Positions 12,001 to 25,000 of a stretch of 64,000 nucleotides of DNA are shown piece by piece (position 1 is the first letter of the stretch; every line of letters begins with the position of its first letter). The DNA is from Dipylidium caninum (lineage: Eukaryota; Platyhelminthes; Cestoda; Cyclophyllidea; Dipylidiidae), in assembly GCA_017562135.1 (NCBI GenBank), contig QEYB01001249.1, positions 277,769-341,768 of the forward strand, given 5' to 3'. Both the position numbers and the translations under genes were made by a program. The notes under the pieces are model-generated. The model did not search any database, was not told the origin of the DNA, and was given only the letters and a program-made list of their open reading frames with translations.

Positions 12001-14797
12001 GCCTCTCACCTCCGGTTTATCAGTTCGAAATCTCGATAGCTGTCACCACGATGAGTACAACCCCCTTCCACCATCTCATGGCTCCGATACCTCACCTGGG
12101 CGCTCTCCGCCGAATGATCGACCGCCGCAGGAGCACAAGACCTCCCTTCCACTCCACCCGTCCCCCGTCTTTCAACAACAGAATGGTCACAGTTTCGATG
12201 AGAGCGTGAGTTCTTTCCCAACTGACCTCGTCATTACCACGGCATCATTTCTCATTGCCTGTCTTTCAACTAATCTCAAAACGGTCTTTGTAACCATAAG
12301 GGGATATGGAGGAGGGGGGAGAGTTGTGTGTATAAACCTGCCCAGAGGTCACATGGCACGGACATCTGCGGAGCTAACTTCTCCTGGAACCTTGATGGGG
12401 TTCAACACGTAGACAAACTTTACCCGGAAATGTAAAGAAGAACAGTTTCGTGCTTATTCATCTCCTTAATGCACTGAAACGACGAAGATCGTTGAATTTC
12501 CGGAGCAGTGTAGAATCTCAAATTTCGCATATTGGAAAACTCGAAATATCCTGAGGTTGATCGGAGCCATCACCGATGACTGCTGCAGTGTTTTCTTATG
12601 ATTATGTCGAAGCTTACGTCATCCACCATGCTTCGTGACCTCGTAGATCCATCCACGTTCCCCTTCCTCTATCTTCCTCGTTTTCTTTTTCAGTATTTTT
12701 CAGGAAGAGAGGATCTCAGTGCCTCACCGCACACAAGTTCCTCACTGCCAGGCGGTTTAAATCCTCACGTGGCCACCACCTCGTCCAGCTCTTCCCTTCT
12801 CCACACCGGGAAGGATCATCAGTCCTCCTGCACCGCCTCTTTCAACAATATTTTCCGAGCTGTCCCTCCCCTTCTCCCAACCACCAGCCTCAGTAGTGAT
12901 CAACGACAGTGGATTCATGAGGATTCAAATCCACTCCAATGCTCCAACGAGGTCCGCATTCGCCCGCGTCAGAGGACCTCTTCCACAGCTACGCGGCGTG
13001 TATGGCAGGATGGCGAGGTGCGTATGAGAGTCAGTGACTTTCAACACATTGGTAACCTGGACGTCAATTTTGCTTCTACCAACTTCACCAAAATCATCAT
13101 CATAATCATCACGAAAATGTGATTTTGGATCTTTTTAACGACTATTCAATGTTTCAGGATGTATGAGTAAGTTTAGTAGGGCGAAATTTGCAGAATACTG
13201 ACCTCGAGCGTAACAGCGTCAAGTGTCCACATCTCGGTTTATCGCAATAATGAAGTCCATGTCTTAATTCTCTTGGGACCGACTTGAGAGGTGTTGTTAG
13301 GTAGCCTTTAGTACCGGAAAAAGTGAGACACGAGTTAAATGCTGGCCTATAGTGAGGCTAATTTCCAAAGCATCGGTGGTGCTGGCGGATTAAGGGGAGG
13401 GGAGACGTTGGATCCACCTCTGTAGAATGGTGTATACCTCCAGGCACGTCCATTGACACGTTACTTACCGGTCCCGGATGACATCTCCTTTGATCTTCGG
13501 CAACATCTGGAGGTGATCTGTGGTCACATCCTCTGCTCGCCTCTTCTGATGCCTCATTTACACGTGGACGCGACTACTTGTGCCGGATACCTTTACAAAG
13601 TTGATTCGCGGGTAACCATTACAACACCCAAAACTAAGGACGGTGACGACTCGAAAAGACAACCCAGTGAAGTTGAGTACTCGGATGTTAGCGTCATCTC
13701 TTCCTCGTCGGGCTTTTTCTCACCGACCACGGGCAGGGTCAGACGCAGAACAACTCGTGTCACCTCGCCAAGTGGTGGCGGCGGTTTCATGGCGGCGCTC
13801 TTTAATCGCACCCGACGCGGAAAACGACGCTGGTTCGTCCTTGATCGTAGACGTCGACTACTGATTTACTACTCCTGTCACACCTCCAAGTCTTCGGGAG
13901 CGGCGTCGCTTATGAAACCGAAAGGTGGGCACTCGCTACATATTTTGACTCAATTTTTAGCTTCATTCAGGCGTCGGTTAATAGAAACACGACAAATTAT
14001 ACAAACTTTAATTTGCCTCTTTAAGTGGTAGGAGCCTTCTGAAATGTTTTTTTTTTCATTCCACCTTTTGAAATGATTGCAGCCTGAGTTGAGAAGTGTC
14101 ACTTGTTGGGTAGACTGGCGTTAGAAGAAATGGCTGATACGGGGAATTTCGAAGTCGCTCAGAGACAACGCTAGTGTTGATCTAGTTATGGAAGGTGCAT
14201 TCTTGGCCGTCCAATTGTCATCCTCCCCTCGACTTCAACTAACTTGCCTCCAGGTCAGAGCTCGGCACCGACTGTCGGCAAGACATGTAAACAGCTACCG
14301 AATATTAGGAGATACACACTGTGTCTGCTTTCCCTTCAATCCAGGGTGTTAGATTCGCACCCGACTTTGCTATCTCGTGACTAGTGCTTCCGGATGGCAA
14401 GCTTTCGTATTTCTGCGGACCTGCAAATTTAATAGCGTTCATTTGGGGAAGGTGATTCATGCACTCATGTAGTTGCTAATATAATTTCAGGTAATATGTC
14501 TTTTTAGATGTCATCAGCTTCACAGACATTATCGATGTCTATCCGGACCGCCAGGCACGTAAGAGCAACAATACGGGTTTTTGTCTCCTATTGGTCGCCT
14601 CGTGCCCCCCGCCTCCCTCCCTAGTCTCCCCACAGTGCCGCCCAATGCCGACACGAACACGGATCCTCTCCCTGGCCGCACCTTCGCCCGAGGCCATGAG
14701 GGTGTGGGTGGACGCCCTTTTCACCTGCGCTGGCGCCTATCTTTGTCTCCCAAATTCCCATCATCCGCTTCGCCGTGGCGCAGATGGACAGAGATAA
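3004..14797 (+). CDS. PHLDB: LL5/PHLDB-type protein with C-terminal PH domain
   Basis: Pleckstrin-homology-like domain family B (LL5) proteins bind PIP3 membranes and anchor microtubule-capture and adhesion complexes at the cell cortex. Exons with matching phases: 3004-3630, 8093-8293, 9219-9494, 9959-10010, 11964-12205, 12694-13017, 13444-13924 and 14508-14797 (stop), giving about 830 residues. Exon 1 encodes an acidic, low-complexity N-terminus. Exons 2-3 encode a coiled coil ending in DDLEYQYLE, like the family's DDLEFQ motif. Exons 4-6 are Ser/Pro-rich. Exon 7 has the family signature RPLTRYLP, then CAGYLYKV and KRRWFVLDRRRRLLIYY. Exon 8 has FTDIIDVYPDR and APSPEAMRVWVDALFTCAGAY, closing the PH domain. 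A 51-residue insert between CAGYLYKV and the KRRWF strand is unusual. The start is the first ATG of an open exon; exons further upstream cannot be excluded. The PH assignment is firm; the N-terminal exon's membership is less certain. Confidence 0.85.
3631..8092 (+). other. Large first intron of the PHLDB-like gene
   Basis: About 4.5 kb without an assignable exon. One open frame of 142 codons (5474-5902, +) has no recognised domain and no clear splice sites; it could be a missed alternative exon or chance. The flanking exons are both in phase 0, so no intervening exon is required. Confidence 0.45.
10011..11963 (+). other. Intron of the PHLDB-like gene
   Basis: About 1.95 kb between the phase-1 donor after 10010 and the acceptor before 11964. 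A C/G homopolymer run near 10039-10050 is visible. No other gene is supported. Confidence 0.5.
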
Positions 14798-16749
14798 CAG
14801 ATTACTTCTTTGGGCTTGCATAGCCCGGATTTGTACTTAATTCAATCGTAGCTTTAAATGAAGGATATGATATACTTGTGGCAAAAACCAACAAACGCCT
14901 AATATCTGCCATTTGTATATTTTAATTGATGCTAATAGAACCCACTGCCTGTCTGGTATCTCACAAATATGGTTGTCGTCACTTTTTATCTGGTTCTTAG
15001 TAAAATCAACGGGATAACTAAGTAAAGAGTGAATATACAGAATTTCATCCCCATCAGGATATGCCTCTTACGTACGGCAAAGAATTGTACAGGAGAACAA
15101 AATATATTTGTAATGGAATTAAGAGCAAGGGAAACAACTAACTCGGTCATGGGGGATATACGTCTACAGGCGCCGACTAAAGTAACAAACACAAACGAAA
15201 AGTGCCATCAAACGTTCCAAATGGAAGAATGCAGCGCAGAATAATTTTGAATAAGTACAAGTGATTTAATATTTCTGCGAATTTGTCCAAATTGTAAGGA
15301 AACTTGAAGATAAATAGTAATGTAAGGGTCTAAGACCTAGGAGGTGCGAAGTAAGCAAGGCGGCCAGTTTTTTAAATTTGTCGGAAGTATAACGATTAAA
15401 GACTCATGCGCAGTCAAGGAAGGCATCTGTTGTTTATATCACTGGCTGACCCCTGGAATCAATGTGCTGGTCACTTAAAAATAATCACACCTATATCGCA
15501 AAGGCTAATTTATTGAGAGTTACGTAACCATGAAAAATAACAATGATATCATTGAGGTAAAGGGGTGAGCGAGGGCTCAGACGGCATTTTATGGTTAATA
15601 ATACAAACAGTAAATACACGTGCGATAAAGCTTATAAATTAACTGATTTAAAAAATTAATGCAAGGTGCATGAGTAGTTACTAAGACACGCAGTTTACAA
15701 TAAATATTAGCGTCTTGTTTTAATAGGCGATTGAGGACTGCAAACACAACTAAAAGCACGTGGTGCGTGGCATCCACCGTAGGTTTTGTTTCTCATATGA
15801 TGTATAATAATTCCTCGGATTTACTGAAGATCCTCTCGTTCGACTGACGTAAACATGGTGTCATTTTTTGCCTTTCAGATACAAGAATAGCATGAACGTA
15901 AGCAAATGATGCCATATAGCCTGTTCTGCTATTGAAAGCTATGATAACGACTTGAGAAACTGATTTTGACTTTCGCTTTATTGTGATTTTTTTGTTTTCA
16001 GCCCATGGTATTCGCGGTCTTATCCAGTTAAGTAAGTGATGAGTGAAACATTATGAGTTGTGAAATTTTGTTTTCGCCCCTATCTGAATCCTATTTCTCG
16101 CTCGGAGTTCTATGTGAACTTTCCCACTTCAGCTCGTGCTGACTAAACGGCCTTCCGGTGTTGGGAGCTGAGACAGCTCGGAATTCCAGCTTATGCGCTC
16201 TCTGTACGTTCCCAAATGATGTCCTGCATAGTTCAAATGACTAGCATTGATTACATCGTTAGTCTGATTGTAAACATACTGAATCCGTGTTCGTTTCCCG
16301 TCCTAGGACGCAATTCGCGCTCCCTCAGTGTAAGCCGTCCTTTCCTCACGACTGATGATACACCTCTTGACTGAACTGTGATGTTGCCTTGATCCTGAGT
16401 CTTTAGTAATCTCTAGCTTCTATTTTAGGATCGCATGGATGTATTCCGGAATACCTATGTACCTTTATATATCACCATAATAAAATGTCTTGTGTTACAC
16501 ATTCCAAATGTCGCACAGGCTAATCCGGGGGCCGGTTGGGGCAATCTTAAGTCACTTCATAGCTTGGCGCCACCGGGGCCTAACAGTGCTGGGCGGCATC
16601 GCAGCCCTAAACGACCAGACAACTACACCCACATGAAGCCCTGCTACCGATCCCCCTAACGGCACGATACGCAGCACGTAGGTTTGCGATTTGCATTAGA
16701 TGGGGCAACTAGAATAGCTACTAAGGGTATGGACAAAATACGATGTCAT
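14798..16749. other. Intergenic, no assignable gene
   Basis: Contains the 3' flank of the PHLDB-like gene and the 3' flank of the convergent prohibitin gene. A 75-codon open frame (16435-16659, +) follows a fair acceptor (TATTTTAG), and a short possible exon with good splice sites lies at about 16002-16031, but I could not join them into a convincing protein. Confidence 0.35.
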
Positions 16750-17744
16750 TTAGCCTATATTGGGTAAATTGAGGAGAGCATTGACACCTTCTGGAAGGTA
16801 GGAGACGTTCCGGTTTTTGCCCAATTGGTAAGCAATCTCCTCGGCAGCTTCAATACGTCTAAGTTCAATTAAACCATCTCCCGAAGAACCGAAAGACTTG
16901 GCGAGCATTTTCGCCGCTTCAGAATCACCCTCTGCGCTGATAACTGCCGCCATTTTCTGTTGCTCAGCCTTTTCCACCAAAAAGCGTGCGCGCTCTGCTT
17001 CCTGTTGTGCTACCTGTTTCGCCTCAACAGCAGCTGAGAATTCCGAGGAGAAGGAGATTTGAGTCTAAGAAGTATAGACATCACAATAAGATGTTGAAGA
17101 ATGACAGGATTGGATAATGTGACGGTGCCTACAAGCGCAATATCGTCAAGCAGAATGCCAAAAGAAGCGGCACGCTCCGTGAGAAAATCGTTAACACGCT
17201 GGCTGACGAGTTCTCTTTGAGTGATGAGTTCACTGGCATCGAATTGTGCGACGACCGCCTTAAGAACTTCGGTCGTAATCGAGGGAAGAACACGTTCTTC
17301 GTAATCAAAGCCCAGGTTGGAGTATATCTTAGGAAGTAAATCGGCCTGTGGCCTGTAGAGTATGCGTAGAGTGATGTTAACGGTCTGAAGATCTGGTGAA
17401 ACAATGGGAAACAGAAGTTAGAAGTACGAAAACCCAGCTAGGATAGATGACACGACATACCCTTTGACCCTGTCATGACAGGAATGTTTCGCGGTTTAGA
17501 ACGGATTTCATATATTATAGGTTTTTGGACCCATGGTATAATGAAGTGGGTACCTTCTCCAACAACCGTCTGACGAACTCCTTTAAAACGGTCAAAAATA
17601 ACGGCACGCTGGCCGCCGTCAACTAGTTTGACAAAATATTAGATTAAACGATAGTTTACCATTATATAGAACAAGAGGTAGTATGCTACCAGCAGCAACC
17701 AGCCCTACACCCAACTTTCCAATCCTGGTAAACCACTGATTCAT
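16750..17744 (-). CDS. PHB1: Prohibitin-1, four exons, intact
   Basis: Prohibitin-1 forms ring assemblies with prohibitin-2 in the mitochondrial inner membrane and supports protease control, cristae shape and respiratory-chain stability. Exons on the minus strand: 17744-17660, 17622-17461, 17392-17133 and 17064-16750, with phases that agree at each join and a total of 273 residues, matching the usual length of about 272. The N-terminus ([12 protein letters not shown], then a hydrophobic anchor [14 protein letters not shown]) is the membrane segment. The SPFH/band-7 domain shows [48 protein letters not shown] and [20 protein letters not shown]. The C-terminal coiled coil shows [20 protein letters not shown] and ends [16 protein letters not shown]. 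It is convergent with the PHLDB-like gene. No disruption is seen, which makes it a useful quality control for the sequence. Confidence 0.97.
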
Positions 17745-19027
17745 GCTCGCACACATTTAAGGCAAGTGAGGATTTACAGCTGTTTATTCAAACTAGGGAC
17801 AAAGCAATAGATTAGGTTAAGTCATAAGTTTACTAAATAATACCTTTGTCGAATTTAATTTTAGGCACTAAATGGAAATTTTCCAGGTCGGTCCTGAATT
17901 GCAAGACGCTATTACGTGTACCTGCAAGATGAATTTTTTTCTTAAGGAAAATGATAATAGCAACGTGAAGACGCATGCTATAAGATTACTATACGCATTA
18001 TCTTTTCCTCGTTTTACTTTATTTCACACTACAAGCTTCCTGAATTCAGATATTAACATGGGATTTTCTGGGTGCGCTTCTGAACCATATTGCGACTTGG
18101 AGTAAAAGCTATTGTCATAGACGTAACGTAGTGCGCATTAACTAAATATACGACAGCGACGATCCCATATGCCTATCCAAGACTTATATATACTGAAATA
18201 TATACAGCCAAATAGTTTGGGAGAAATTTCAAATATTACTAACAGATTCTTGCGTTCAAAGTATCGGGAATGTGAAAATCGCTCTTTTATCAGAAATATT
18301 GTGATTTGTTTCCATTGGAGCCCGTGGACGTGAGGTGCGTTAATGAACCGGTGTTAAACGGTAATATTTTCTTTATGAACACTTCACGGGTAACGAAAAT
18401 TTCTCACCGCTATTTAAATCATTTTTTCTAAAAACAATGCTTAACACAGTAAGATTGTTGAAGGTAATGCTCAACAGTAGAGTGTAGTAACTTCTTATTA
18501 TAAAAGTTTTCCGCATCCCTAATAGAATTGGATTTGTGCATGAGTGGGCCTTTTTGTAAGCAATTTTGAATTGTAATTTATCTACACTTTGTCTAAAATT
18601 TGCTTCGGTACACCTTGTTTTGTTTAACTTATCAATGCCAAACGTCGACCTTAATTGTAATTATACTCCGGCCTTTATCATATTAAGAGGTTTCTTACGG
18701 TTTGGTTTCTCGACGCAGAGGATATTCGTGATAATTGGTCTCCTCGCAGACAATCGATAATGTAGATAGGTTTTCCGCAGGTATGGTTTATTCCTGTGGA
18801 TTATTATCTCTGGTTTTCCTTCCATGCTTGCTCCGGAAGCTTAAATGTTAAATATTTTGATGCTAGACATAGTTATTTTTTCGATGCAACAATTTATTGA
18901 ATTGAAAATTCTACATTTGAACGTCATAGCTCAGCGGATCACGGCGCAGTTCTTGGCCGTTGGGCTCTCTTTTCTATACTCTTAAAATTTCTGCTGACAG
19001 GAACTACTACTACGGTTTTTAATTATA
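17745..19027. other. Divergent promoter interval
   Basis: About 1.3 kb, AT-rich, between the start codons of prohibitin (minus) and the unrecognised membrane-protein gene (plus). No coding exon is supported. It probably holds promoters for both genes. Confidence 0.4.
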
Positions 19028-22000
19028 ATGACGAATTCTGTACGACTGAAGTGGGGCCTCTCGTTGTGCAAGTTCAGAATTCCATGTTTTATTTTGGATT
19101 CCGGCTTTGACAAACAATGGCTGTCTACTGCTATTTGTGCTTCTGACGCATTTGGCTTGAGATCGCGTCTTCCCCGCAAAAAAAATCAACTTCAATCCCC
19201 AATTAAATCGGGAATTATTCAAATAGCCCCTACCTCCAGTGAGGACGTTGAGCTGGCCCTCTTCTTAGATCTCCCGAAACTTGCCACACGTTACTCCAAA
19301 CACAATACGAAAATGTTTCATGCTCGAGGTGAGCGTTTCCGTTGAGTTCTGTGGTAGTTACCTTTATAATATTAATTCTCCTTGTGAGTATCCGCATTTT
19401 AACATAACAATCAGTATCGTTAATCTGTTACTTTAGTTGTCTAGGGAGGAGTAGTTTCTTAGTCTTTGGTAAGATCATTTGTTGCTCGTACCAACAACTT
19501 AAAGTGGGAATTGACTTAGCGCAGTTTTCCATATATCCTTTAACTTAATCTTAGCGCTAGCTAACCTTTTGACTTTTTTGCCTTTATGAGTAAGTCGCGC
19601 TCTTCTATTCTACATAACTCCCGAGAAGTATAGCTAGTTGCGATGAGCTGCGCGCTGTTATTTGACTCTGCTAAATACTTTGACTGAATATTTCGAATAA
19701 AATATTTTGACTATATAAAGCTATTCTGTGTTGAATTTTCCCTTATTTTTTAGTTTCCGATCCTGGTATGCGGTTTTTCGTCTTCGTCATCTCTGTTGCC
19801 CTCAGTCTTGCGGCGTTGAGCATCCTCAAACTTCATAAATTACTTGAGTGGCTCATTGTCGTAAGTTTTGCCAATGAATCCTTTTAGTGGTATATGCTTT
19901 TTTTGAGTTTCCAGACAGAAAAAACATTTCTTTTAACTATGCTTTGAGTATCGTTAACTCTTACGCCTTCAGTAAAATATGTTAGATCTCATTCATCCTT
20001 ATAGTGAATGTACACATTTGTTATTTAGATAAAACATCATCACACAAGGTTGAGTCGGTTCCACCAAATTTACTCCGCTTTTGCATCATATCTTTCACAT
20101 ACTTTTGAGAAATTTATTCCACTCCAAATGACTAAGACTCTAATGCAACTTGTGTAATTGAATATTGTCTTTTTGGATGCTATGGAATCACACCGCCCTT
20201 TCCCATCTTCTAATGCGACAGTTATAGTTACCTTGCTCTAAAAATACCAGGTAGATTTTTTTGGGGGAAAAAGTCCGATTATTACACTCGGGGGAATATG
20301 GCAAAAAAATACTACTGTTGATTGTTTTCTGAAGCAACCGTGATTTTTATGGTGAGGTTGTTAGTCTGTAAGAAAACTTCGTCCGTAAATCGGGCTTTTA
20401 ACTTAGACTTGTTTCTCATGATAGTTGCCCATACATCTCAAGCATTCCTCGGTCAGTTAACTGTCTGATCTTCCGTCGAACTTTTTCGCAGAAGTTGATG
20501 ATCCTCACCTTCCTCGTCATTATGAATTTGTGCAAAGTAACCAAATCTGTTACCTCTTTCATTGTTGGTCACATTTGTGGTCGTCAATTCGAATGCGTTT
20601 GCAGACATATAAATTTCCACATCCGCATATATCCTTTGTAACATTTGGGTCGTACAGTTAATCCGGCATTTATCTGGAATTCGCATGATATGAAAAAGCA
20701 CTGTTGAAACGCTACGCAAACGAAAACGATGACTAAAGTCTGTTGAAGCAGATACGCTTTTTAATTTAGTGCAGACCTGGAGGATTCAAAATGAATCGGT
20801 ATCATGGTCTGAGAGAGCGATGGAAATGGGGCTTTTGGGGGGTGGGCGGGGGCACTGAAGACCTTGGTAGTGACTAACCTCAAATCTGGAGCCTGTTTTT
20901 TGTCTCTTTTGCTCTCTTCCTCTCCGACCTGATTTATGCACATACAGAATGCGGTGTTGAGAAAGTTCGACGACGCACCATATGTACTGTAACTCAATAT
21001 TAAAATTTACATCTTTTGAAACTCTTTCTCGTTAATGATGACATATATCTCGAGCAACAAAAGTGCATTTCAAGACGACGAAGAAAGTGTTGGCCCAGCA
21101 TTTATCTGACCTACCCCAGTACTTCGTTTCATCAACTTCTCTTGGATGTTGGGTTTGCTTGACGACTTTCATGTAGCCACTTAACCTGTTTTTGTTGCTT
21201 TCTCTTTCTCTCTCACGTGACTCGCATGTGGGCTTAGCTTAGTGATGCGAGTCGTGAAAGGCTGTTTCTGTATTACACGACTGAAGCAAAGGCTATCCAC
21301 TTTTCGATGCCACGTTCAACCAATGGAATTGCTCTTGACGTGATTTTATGCCTCTCCGCAAATATCCGCACCCACGTACACACACGCACCAGGGGTCTAA
21401 TTCCGTAAACCACAGGATTCCTTTTAGCCACTTTATACAGCCTCTTAGAAGTAAGTTTTCCTGGAAATTTTAGAGTCAGTAGGGTATGGCTCTAATCCAG
21501 ATGCTTCGGCATTTGTTTCAGTCACGTTAACTCAAGAAAATGTTTGTCAATTTCAGATGTATTTGTACTGGTCCAATTAAAAACCTCGTAAAGTCCTCTC
21601 TTAGGAATATAAATTTTCACTGATCTTGAGGCAAAACTGACAAAAGGTAATCTGAGGTAGTTTTATTCGTGGGGGAATTTTTAGGCTAATTGTCTATTTA
21701 CATCGAAGGGACCAAGTGGAATTACTTTCGATAGAAAACGTTTTTTCCTTCTTGTTTACCTTATGAATTCCGGTTCTTATTAGATTTCTTCTTTGCAAGT
21801 CTAGGGTATGCTCCTTAGTCAAACAAAGGCATTATCTTATGGGAGTTAATATTTTGTCGATTTTTATTTGGAACAGGATTCTGGTACTCCGTCTCTGACA
21901 ACACGTCTACAAGAATTACAATCTAAGCCTGCCCTTATCTCGGAGATCTTAAGAGCTGCAGCTTTGCGCTATACCCGATGCGATCCTCACACCTCCAATG

Positions 22001-25000
22001 TCACCCCTCCTCTCACTCCTCCCCTAACCCTGTCTCCGCGGTCACTCTTCTACCAAGAACACCCCTCGCATCCCGTAATCCCCACTAATACTTCGACTGC
22101 CGAAGCTCCGCAGGCGCTCATTAATTCAGAAATCTGCTTCCATGGCCGCGGACTCACCACGACGATTTCAGAACAGTGTCTTCTGTGTCTGGTGCGTGGT
22201 TCACAGGGCTATATAGACACAACCTCGGGGCTTGGACGTCAACGCCACCATAGTGAGTCAACTGCGAATTCGCCCTCCGTCAGATGGCCGAGGCCTTCGC
22301 GTCCAAATGCGGGAATCTGTCGTGCCCAAGTAGTATCCAACGCCGCCACTTGCTGCCTCTCCGTTCAGATGTGCTCTGAGCATTCCCCTATGGCGAACAA
22401 GTCCGGACTTCGTATCGTCTCTGATGTCAAGAGTGGAACAAATCGTTCCTGGCGTCTGAGCTCGGCTGATCATATGACAGAACAACGTAAGTCACCAACT
22501 TGGCGGTTGAAGCCACTCACCAGCCTACGTTCAAGATCACGATTATAATGTTTTATCATGACAAAAACTTTGGGTAGCAGTCTCTACTCATCCATATCCA
22601 CCCCATTTATTTCGTGAGGTCGGTTCCGAGCATTATTTAACTCGCATTCCGTGGCCCCGGTCCATACCTCATACCTCACTAGCCGTACCGTTTGTCTAAG
22701 CCGCGCCTTCTTTTATCACTTACAAGTTTACCCTTATGTGTAATTGTACTCTCTAATATGACACTCACTATCCATTCTCTTGGTGTCCATTAGTACTTTA
22801 AGGTAGCCATAATTTCGGTTACCTTGCAGTCTTTGAAGCCCTCATATTTAGTCATTCGCTGAGGTCCCGTGTGACGCTTGGAATTGCTATGATGCCTCTT
22901 TTTATACGATTGTTCATCATGCGGGTCACGTAGTTGCTAAGTCTGAAATACATACTTCATTCCATTGATTCGACGAAGACAATCCACCCGGTCTTCGGAA
23001 TTCCTTTGGTAGGTTCCCCTGGTAACCAGTCAAAAGCGGTCCAATCACTCGATCCACCTTTAGTTTTTCGAAAGCCTGCGCAAAAGTTTTCCCTATTCGG
23101 GCGCGCCTCTGGCATTTGATTCTATATTTCCTTTTCCATCCCGTACTCTATCTCCTCCTCGTTCCCTCTCACTCCAGCTTTCTCTACCGAATCAGCTACT
23201 CTTTTTCGCTTATGCATTCGCGGATTGCAGGCTATTTTTTCAATCACTTGTGCAATCTCAGCCATTTTTTCACGCATTGTTTTCTTATTCTTTCCAACTG
23301 GTGAAATGGCCTTAGCTTTCGCAGTCACGTGATCATCATCTTCTTTCACTTAAACCAAGCACTTTTTCTCTTGAACCTCCACCAATGTAGTCCTTGTAAC
23401 GTTAATATTTGAAAGTTCGTGTTGACTTTTGAAGAAAAAAGCTTCTCTGCGTTTTATGACCTTTTTCTAGGAGCACCAAACCACAGAGCCGATTGCCAAA
23501 ATGAGTTAGGAAAGATTGTGGGTCATGTAATGGAAGCGGTTGGACAGATTAGAATGTAGTATGGTGAAAAATATTCCGTCGGAACTGGCGAAACGAAGGC
23601 GAGTTTACATTCTGCGTAGTGTTAATCACGCCTTTAAGGCCGTTTGTTTATTGTTGTGTTATTTACCCCATCGCATTGACGTATACCCCGCTTGGTAATT
23701 AAGTCAGTGTGTTTGAAACCATACACAACGTCCCGAGTCGATTACTAAGATAATTCAACTTCGAATCTGTTGAATGTACACCTAGAACTAGTACTGTTAT
23801 ATTTGTATTTCTTTTTTATTGTTCCAGAGCTACAGTCCCGAGGCGATTCACACTTATCCTCGTTCTCTCGTCATTCACCCAAGTTAGTAGCCTGTGTGGC
23901 ACCTACCAGCACAGTGACTACGACCCCATTATTGCCATCCCAATCGTCTTCCTCTCCTAAAATCACCAAAGACTCCCTGAAATGCCAGAAGGCGGTCCCG
24001 CCCACCGCTCTCTTTGCAGTGCTAGAGGAGACTGAACAGGAATTGGATGGTGTCTTTCCCACTGAAGAGGCCCACGCCATGAGTCTGGCCTCTACAACTG
24101 TGACCCATAGGTCTCACCTCCCCGTCCTACTATCCCCATCCTCGGCCCCTGTCGTTCGTTGTGATTGTGGCCTAGAAGCTCGACCTGAAACTCGGGACGC
24201 TGCCATCTCACCATTTCTTGGTGAAGAACCAGAGGAAGACGACTATTCTGATGTTGAAGGTTTAGAACTAGATGACGAAGGCGTTTACTTCACTTTTGAC
24301 CTCCGCAATCGCAATATTGTTTGCCTTGAGGAAGTCGGCGATCAAGGGGAGGAAGAGGAGGCAGAAGAGTTGACTGAGATTCATCGTACTCGCAACACGG
24401 ATTTTCGGTACGGTGAAGGCCTCTCCGAGCTCGTTGCCCTCACTAATAGCATATCCGACGACCTCCTCCAATTGGAGTCAGGATGTCAGGAGTTAATTCA
24501 TCGGGTGCACGCTAACCGCATTGAATTGGATCGTGTGAATGACACTTTGAGTTTTGTGTGGGATAACAAAGATGAATGTAAGGATGCTCTCTCTGCTTCA
24601 CTCCTTGCTACTCCTTCGGTAATGGAGAACTCCTGGAGCAGCGACAATAGCGGTGCCGTCTTCGCCCATCGCTACTCACCTATGGGCGCTTCCTTCGTCT
24701 CATCCACCGGTTCCTGCTGTGCGTGTAAATGCCATCGAAATGATATGGAGGTTATAGTAAACAAATTGGACTCGGAGCCGTCTGCAAATATGCTCCCCAG
24801 CCTGACTTTGACTCAGTCTGATGCACTGCATGACAAAAAATTCTTCCATGCAAGTAAGTGGATAGAACCAACATTCCTCTGCCCCCTCGACAGTTCCCCG
24901 TCACTTTCTGTTATCTAGACTAAGGTTATTAGTCTTACATGGAGAAGAGGAAGACAAGAAAGTGTGATTACAACGTTGGTAAAGTTCTTAACTTCCTTAC

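Noticed and set aside
18925..18990. tRNA-like TAGCTCAG motif
   Set aside because: No matching T-loop or acceptor stem could be found downstream.
20453..20997. Two minus-strand frames of 78-88 codons
   Set aside because: They lie in an intron of the plus-strand membrane-protein gene, lack splice context, and contain no motif.
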